Source of the DNA: Isoetes taiwanensis
Taxonomy: Eukaryota; Streptophyta; Lycopodiopsida; Isoetales; Isoetaceae
DNA length: 64,000 bases
NCBI GenBank assembly: GCA_021234155.1
Contig: JAJEKV010000048.1
Span: forward strand, 310,001 to 374,000
Direction: 5' to 3'
A model generated the notes under the pieces. It worked only from the letters and a program-made list of their open reading frames with translations. It had not been told where the DNA came from and did no database searches. Position 1 is the first letter of the stretch; each line of letters starts with the position of its first letter. Both the position numbers and the translations under genes were made by a program. Shown here one piece after another: positions 58,765-64,000 of this stretch.

Positions 58765-61700
58765 CTAATGTTGAGCTTGGATATTGGACCTGCTCTTGTT
58801 TTCTGATAAGCCACGAACCATTGTTGTGGGTGCTTCCTGTCATAAAAAAAAAAGAATGAGAAAAACAAGACCATAAATCGCCTCTTTACCCTTTACTCTT
58901 GCAACTTACATTGTCCTTCCTCCTCAAAGCCAATTTTCCCTTCAAAATTTTCTTGAGATCATTAAGACTTTTGTCTTCCAGCATGTTTTCCTTATCGACT
59001 AAGTTACATTTACGATGCATTTCTTCAGTTAGCCTTGCACACTGAAAATCTGCATCTTTGATTCCCTGAGAATCGGCAAACAGGTCCGCCTGCTTAGACG
59101 TTTCAGGGAATTCCCCACACACTGCCTCAGGTCTTTCTGGACATTTCTTTGATAGCTCCTTAGCAATCTTCTTGATTTGCCTCAGACTTTTGCCCTCTAG
59201 GTTCACCTTGCAAACAGTCTCCTCTTTCTCAATAATCAGCGCACCAAGATCCTGCTCCGTTGAGTGCACACCCTGCTCTCCTCCATACAATATTTGATCA
59301 CGCTGTTGGAAGGACTGCTGAACTATGGCTATTGTACAATCAACGTGATTATCTGCAGAAGAGTTTGTCAGCGTAACTTCAATACTTTCTAAAGCAGCTA
59401 CACCTGATATTACAACAGGAATGTCAACGGACTCCTCCATTTCCTTTTTGGGTTGGTCCACTGCCAAGACCTCCTCTGCAACTTCATCTTGAAGCTCTGT
59501 ATTTTCATCAGGTAGCATAGCACAATCATTTACAGCATTTTCTGTTTGTACATCCAAACTCAAAGCAGTATGGTGACATGCTGGCTTCCTTGCAGAAAAA
59601 GTCTTTTTAATAGTGCTATGCACATTAGCAAACTCGCTCTCAAGACTGAGGGTACTTTCTGCAGCCCTCTCTATCAACTGGGTACGAGTACTTCTTCTCA
59701 TGGTTGACGCTGAGGGTGCCAACTTTTGTTCCACAGCTAAGGGTGTCTGCTTCACATTCTCTTCCTGCGTCTTGCCAGTGGTTCTTGCCTTGGTAGCAGT
59801 ATTCTGAGCTTTGACAGTTGGGGTCTTTAGGGACTGTTCTGGGGCTTCCTTATTTTTGCCCTTTGTATTGGACCTTGCAGCAGCCCTTGTAACTTTTTTT
59901 GTGGCTGTAGCCACCTCTGTTGCTGGTACCTCCTCCTTACCTTCATCTTCTAAAACTAAATCCTTGTGTTCTGCACGCAAAGAAACATCAAAATTTCATT
60001 GCAAGCAAAAAAACTGATTGCACAATTACCATGTTTAATTAGGACTATGTGTAAATTTGAATAAGATAACATTCCAATACTCACCAGATACGCTTGGCAA
60101 GTCGTCACTGGACCCAACAGCTTGAGCCTTCTTGGGAGTGGACTCGATTGATGCCTGACTTATATCTATGGAACTATCCCCTCGTGAAGCGTCCTGGTTT
60201 GATTCAGCTGATCCGGTGCATCTATCGACAACAGCAGAAACAACACAAGGGGTGTGAACAGGCTTCTTCAATTCTCTTTTAGATTGATCAAGTGGTAGCG
60301 ACTCCTCTGAAACCTCATTTTGAAGGTCTGCATTTTCCTCAGTTCCAATGTTATTCTCAAAAGCCACTGGTACCTCCTCCTTAACTTCATCTTCTAAAAC
60401 TAAATCCTTGTGTTCTGCACGCAAAGAAACATCAAAATTTCATTGCAAGCAAAAAAACTGATTGCAAGCAACAATTACCATGTTTAATCAGGACTATGTG
60501 TAAATTTGAATAAGATAACATTCCAATACTCACCGCATGCGCTTGGCAAGTCGTCACTGCACCCAACAGCTTGAGCCTTCTTAGGAGTGGACTCGATTGA
60601 TGCCTGAGTTATATCTATGGAACTATCCCCTCGTGAAGCATCCTGGTTTGATTCAGCTGATCCGGTGCATCTATCGACACCAGCAGAAACAACACAAGGG
60701 GTGTGAACAGGCTTCTTCAATTCTCTTTTACATTGATCAAGTGGTAGCGACGCCTCTGAAACCTCATTTTGAAGGTATGCAGTTTCCTCAGTTCCCATGT
60801 TATTCTCAAAAGCCATTGGTACATCCTCCTTAACTTCATCTTCTAAAACTAATTCCTTGTGTTCTGCACGCAAAGAAACATCAAAATTTCATTGCAAGCA
60901 AAAAAACTGATTGCAAGCAACAAGTACCATGTTTAATCAGGACTATGTGTAAATTTGAATAAGATAGCATTCCAATACTCACCGCATACGCTTGGCAAGT
61001 CGTCACTGGACCCAACAGCTTGAGCCTTCTTAGGAGTGGACTCGATTGATGCCTGACTTTTATCTATGGAACTATCCCCTCGTGAAGCGTCCTGGTTTGA
61101 TTCAGCTGATCCGGTGCATCTATCGACAACAGCAGAAACAACACAAGGGGTGTGAACAGGCTTCTTCAATTCTCTTTTAGATTGATCAAGTGGTAGCGAC
61201 TCCTCCGAAACCTCATTTTGAAGGTCTGCATTTTCCTCAGTTCCCATGTTATTCTCAAAAGCCACTGGTACATCCTCCTTAACATCATCTTCTAAAACTA
61301 AATCCTTGTGTTCTGCACGCAAAGAAACGTCAAAATTTCATTGCAAGCAAAAAAACTGATTGCATGCAACAAGTACCATGTTTAATCAGGACTATGTGTA
61401 AATTTGAATAAGATAGCATTCCAATACTCACCGCATACGCTTGGCAAGTCGTCACTGAACCCAACAGCTTGTGCCTTCTTAGGAGTGGACTCCATTGATG
61501 CCTGACTTATATCTATGGAACTATCCCCTCGTGAAGTGTCCTGGTTTGATTCAGCTGATCCGGTGCATCTATCGACAACAGCAGAAACAACACAAGGGGT
61601 GTGAACAGGCTTCTTCAATTCTCTTTTACATTGATCAAGTGGTAACGACTCCTCTGAAACCTCATTTTGAAGGTCTGCATTTTCCTCAGTTCCCATGTTA

Positions 61701-63840
61701 TTCTCAAAAGCCACTGGTACCTCCTCCTTAACTTCATCTTCTAAAACTAAATCTTTGTGTTCTGCACGCAAAGAAACATCAAAATTTCATTGCAAGCAAA
61801 AAAACTGATTGCAAGCAACAATTACCATGTTTAATCAGGACTATGTGTAAATTTGAATAAGATAACATTCCAATACTCACCGCATACACTTGGCAAGTCG
61901 TCACTGGACCCAACAGCTTGAGCCTTCTTAGGAGTGGACTCAATTGATGCCTGACTTATATCTATGGAACTATCCCCTCGTGAAGCGTCCTGGTTTGATT
62001 CAGCTGATCCGGTGCATCTATCGACAACAGCAGAAACAACACAAGGGGTGTGAACAGGCTTCTTCAATTCTATTTTACATTGATCAAGTGGTAGCGACTC
62101 CTCTGAAACCTCATTTTGAAGGTCTGCATTTTCCTCAGTTCCCATGTTATTCTCAAAAGCAAAACTGATAGCAGTAGGCTCCTTTGCAGCTGGATTCTTT
62201 TCATCAGCTCTTTCAACTATGATATGATCATTAGGAACCGCTTGCTCATGACTAACTCGATCTTCTGAAGTCTGCTCGGGCTTCGTAGATGCTGCCTTCC
62301 CATTTTCTTCCTGTAACTTGCGAGTAATTCTTCCCCTAGTGTTGCGAGTTTTGATAGGTACAGTATTTACCAAATCCACTTCCACCGCCTGAAATACATT
62401 CCCTTTCTGTTCTGGGGCTTCATTCTTAGCGCCTCTTGCATTGGCCCTGGAAGAAGCCCTTGTAGCTTTGACCTGTGAGGTTATAAGCACTTCCCTTTCT
62501 GTTACCTCCTCCTTAGATTCATCTTCTGAAGATAACCCCTTGTATTCTGAGCCCACAGAAGCCTTGCTAATGTCCTCCTTTTGAAATGTGGCTCCCGTGT
62601 TTGAGTCTCTGGAATTGGCCCTTGCAGAAGCCCTTGTAGCCTTCAAGGTTATGGCAACCCCCTTTTCCTTTTCCTCCTCCTTAGACTCATCTTCTGAAGA
62701 TAAAGCCTTGCTAGTCTCCTCCTGTCTTGGAGCTTCCTTCTTGTCACCATTTGCCCTGGCAGAAGCCCTTGTTGCCTTGACGTGTGGTGTTATACCCACC
62801 TTCTTTTCTTTTACCTCCTCCTTAGAAGCATCTTATGTGTCCGAGGAAGCATGACCCATTTCCTCAACTAGTTTCTTTCGTGTATTGCGAGCTGCAACAG
62901 ACCTGGTAGATCCCTTCTTAGCTTTATTGGGAGTTTCCTCTGATACTCCATTTCCCAAATCCTCTGTTCTGAAGTTGGTCTGTGAAGTCTGCACAGCAAC
63001 AACCTGTTCCTTCTCCTTAGACTTATCTTGTTTGCTAATTTCTTTTTCCTCTTCTACAGCTTCCTTCTTGCTGCCATTGGCCCTGGCAGAAGCCCTTGTA
63101 GCTTTCACCTTCTTTCCTTCTACCTCCTCTTCAGGTGCATCTTCATCCTCCGAAGAAGCCTTGTTAATTTGCTCATCTTTCTTTTTTCTTGTACTCCTTG
63201 CTGCAATAGACCTGGTAGAACCCTTCTTAGCTTCTTTAGCCGGAGTTTCTCCATTTGCCAAATCATTTGTACCAAAGCTGGGCTGTGATCTTTCTTCACT
63301 AACAACTTGCTTGCGCAACCCTCTTGTAGCGGGCCTTTTTGCTTGGCTTTTGGCTGCAGAAACCTTTTCTTCTGCTTCATAACTTTCTTCGTTCTCATTA
63401 TCTACGACAATAACTTCAGGCTTCTTCACGCGGCTCTTTCTTGTGGTTGTGGCTTGTTTTTTCACAGCAGCTGCAGATTTACGAACTGGAGTACGAATTT
63501 CGTCTCCAGAACTACAATCCACCACTTCGGAGACTCCAGAAACATTAGATTCAGTTGAAGCACCCTGAAAAATCCCAAATGTAAATAGGGCAAAAGATTA
63601 TTGCCAGATTAAAAACTGAATGCCATGACCTTGCAATCAATTGTGCCATCGGAAAACAAGTAAAGCAAAAAATTTATTAGGAGAATAAAATGCTAACACA
63701 AATAGAAATTAACTCACATTTAAAAGTGCATCGAGAGCAGTTGCCATCGCCAAATTTGTGGTATTTGCAGGAATGCCATGCTGCTTGCACAAGATTTGAA
63801 GCTGCCGGCGAGGAAGGCTCTGATAATCGGTCTTTTCCAT
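58765..63840 (-). CDS. Large nuclear-type basic/acidic repeat protein, internal TAA
   Basis: Eight exons join in consistent phase: 63840-63718, 63564-61881, 61761-61432, 61312-60983, 60863-60534, 60414-60085, 59970-58910 and 58836-58765, giving 1419 codons plus stop. Residues 9-29 carry a SAP-like motif (LPRRQLQILCKQHGIPANTT) seen at the N-terminus of a plant family of unknown function. Exon 2 is Lys/Arg-rich with repeated KATRAS(A/S)RAN blocks (near residues 195, 304, 349, 407) and RS(I/V)AAR(S/N)TRKK blocks (159, 262), separated by acidic SSEDESKEE runs. The four 330-bp exons each add 110 residues. The final large exon is Glu/Lys-rich with a coiled-coil-like end (LRQIKKIAKELSKK). One TAA at 62835-62833 (codon 285) interrupts exon 2, where sibling repeats read Glu or Asp. 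It could be sequencing error or a broken allele. A DNA- or chromatin-binding role is inferred from composition only. Confidence 0.75.
59971..62157 (-). repeat. Tandem exon-intron array, 449-bp period
   Basis: Four copies of a 330-bp exon (61761-61432, 61312-60983, 60863-60534, 60414-60085) alternate with near-identical 119-bp introns (the last is 114 bp). The introns are gtgagtattg to gcgtgcag. Exons differ at only a few bases. Each starts with EHK(D/E)LVLED, as the final large exon does at 59970, and ends like the 3' part of exon 2 (from 62157 on: AFENNMGTEENADL and CTGSAESNQD). The unit is therefore a chimera of the final exon's start and exon 2's end. Both borders are phase 1, so any copy number keeps the reading frame. 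Confidence 0.9.
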
Positions 63841-64000
63841 CTTGAAGCAAGCAAAATTTTGCAGCAAAAAGATACTTGCAACCCACCAAAAACCAAGATT
63901 GTATGCGAGATTCTGAGAGTTCAAATGAATCGATGAATATGAATAGGTGGAAGAGATATGCTACATCCGGTTCCAAAACAATGACCTAAAACGATGCTCG
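63841..64000 (-). other. 5' flank of the large minus-strand gene
   Basis: Sequence upstream of the ATG at 63840 is probably 5' untranslated region. An open frame continues upstream, but its residues (NLGFWWVASIFLLQNFACF) are unlike the hydrophilic protein. The conserved motif follows the 63840 ATG closely, which supports that start. Confidence 0.5.

Noticed and set aside
59971-62157. Regular 449-bp period considered as a CRISPR-like or satellite array
   Set aside because: The repeats are coding exons with intact splice sites inside a plant gene, so the period is explained by exon duplication.
1-64000. tRNA, rRNA and organelle-derived segments
   Set aside because: I scanned by eye for tRNA arms, rRNA landmarks and plastid or mitochondrial genes and saw none. 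A covariance-model search would be needed to exclude small ones.

Overview
This window is nuclear DNA from a land plant. It is AT-rich, its genes are split by short GT-AG introns, and the intergenic space is full of decayed mobile elements. The element mix (non-LTR retrotransposons, a Crypton-like tyrosine recombinase gene, an unusual DDE-type transposase, a methyltransferase-like multi-exon family) and a plant-type gene with an LCK-x3-IPAN N-terminus suggest a non-seed plant, perhaps a fern. That assignment is inference. Large parts of the first 35 kb look like poorly polished long-read consensus, with many one-base indels and locally distorted base composition.

Region 1 (1-36.5 kb) is a head-to-tail duplication. 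Copy A (402-18155) and copy B (18169-34914) are joined by 13 bp of filler. Each copy carries, on the + strand, a LINE fragment (endonuclease and reverse transcriptase motifs), a long non-coding stretch, a RING-H2 gene, a lysine-rich exon cassette that is itself duplicated, a 30-bp minisatellite, a decayed ORF and the 5' part of a methyltransferase-like gene. Only the gene at the end of copy B continues to its 3' end (36518); the copy A version is cut at the junction. Near-identical blocks alternate with strongly divergent ones, so the duplication may be real or an assembly artefact.

Region 2 (36.5-47.2 kb) has two small CG palindromes, a decayed DDE-type transposase gene on the minus strand (38180-41441) and a 5'-truncated LINE on the minus strand (43862-47145). 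Region 3 (49-54.5 kb) has a small spliced gene on the minus strand (49062-50418), a minus-strand gene with the hallmarks of a Crypton tyrosine recombinase (50785-53009), a pair of G-box motifs, and a compact three-exon + strand gene for a 58-residue protein (54090-54496). Region 4 (54.5-58.7 kb) is repeat-rich and non-coding, with two Helitron-like 3' ends.

Region 5 (58765-63840) is one large minus-strand gene for a nuclear-looking Lys/Arg- and Glu-rich protein of about 1419 residues. It contains four near-identical 330-bp exons on a 449-bp period, plus one in-frame TAA at codon 285. Across the window most broken genes keep their frame around single stop codons that fit decay of Gln or Arg codons, as expected from deamination of methylated cytosine in silenced elements.
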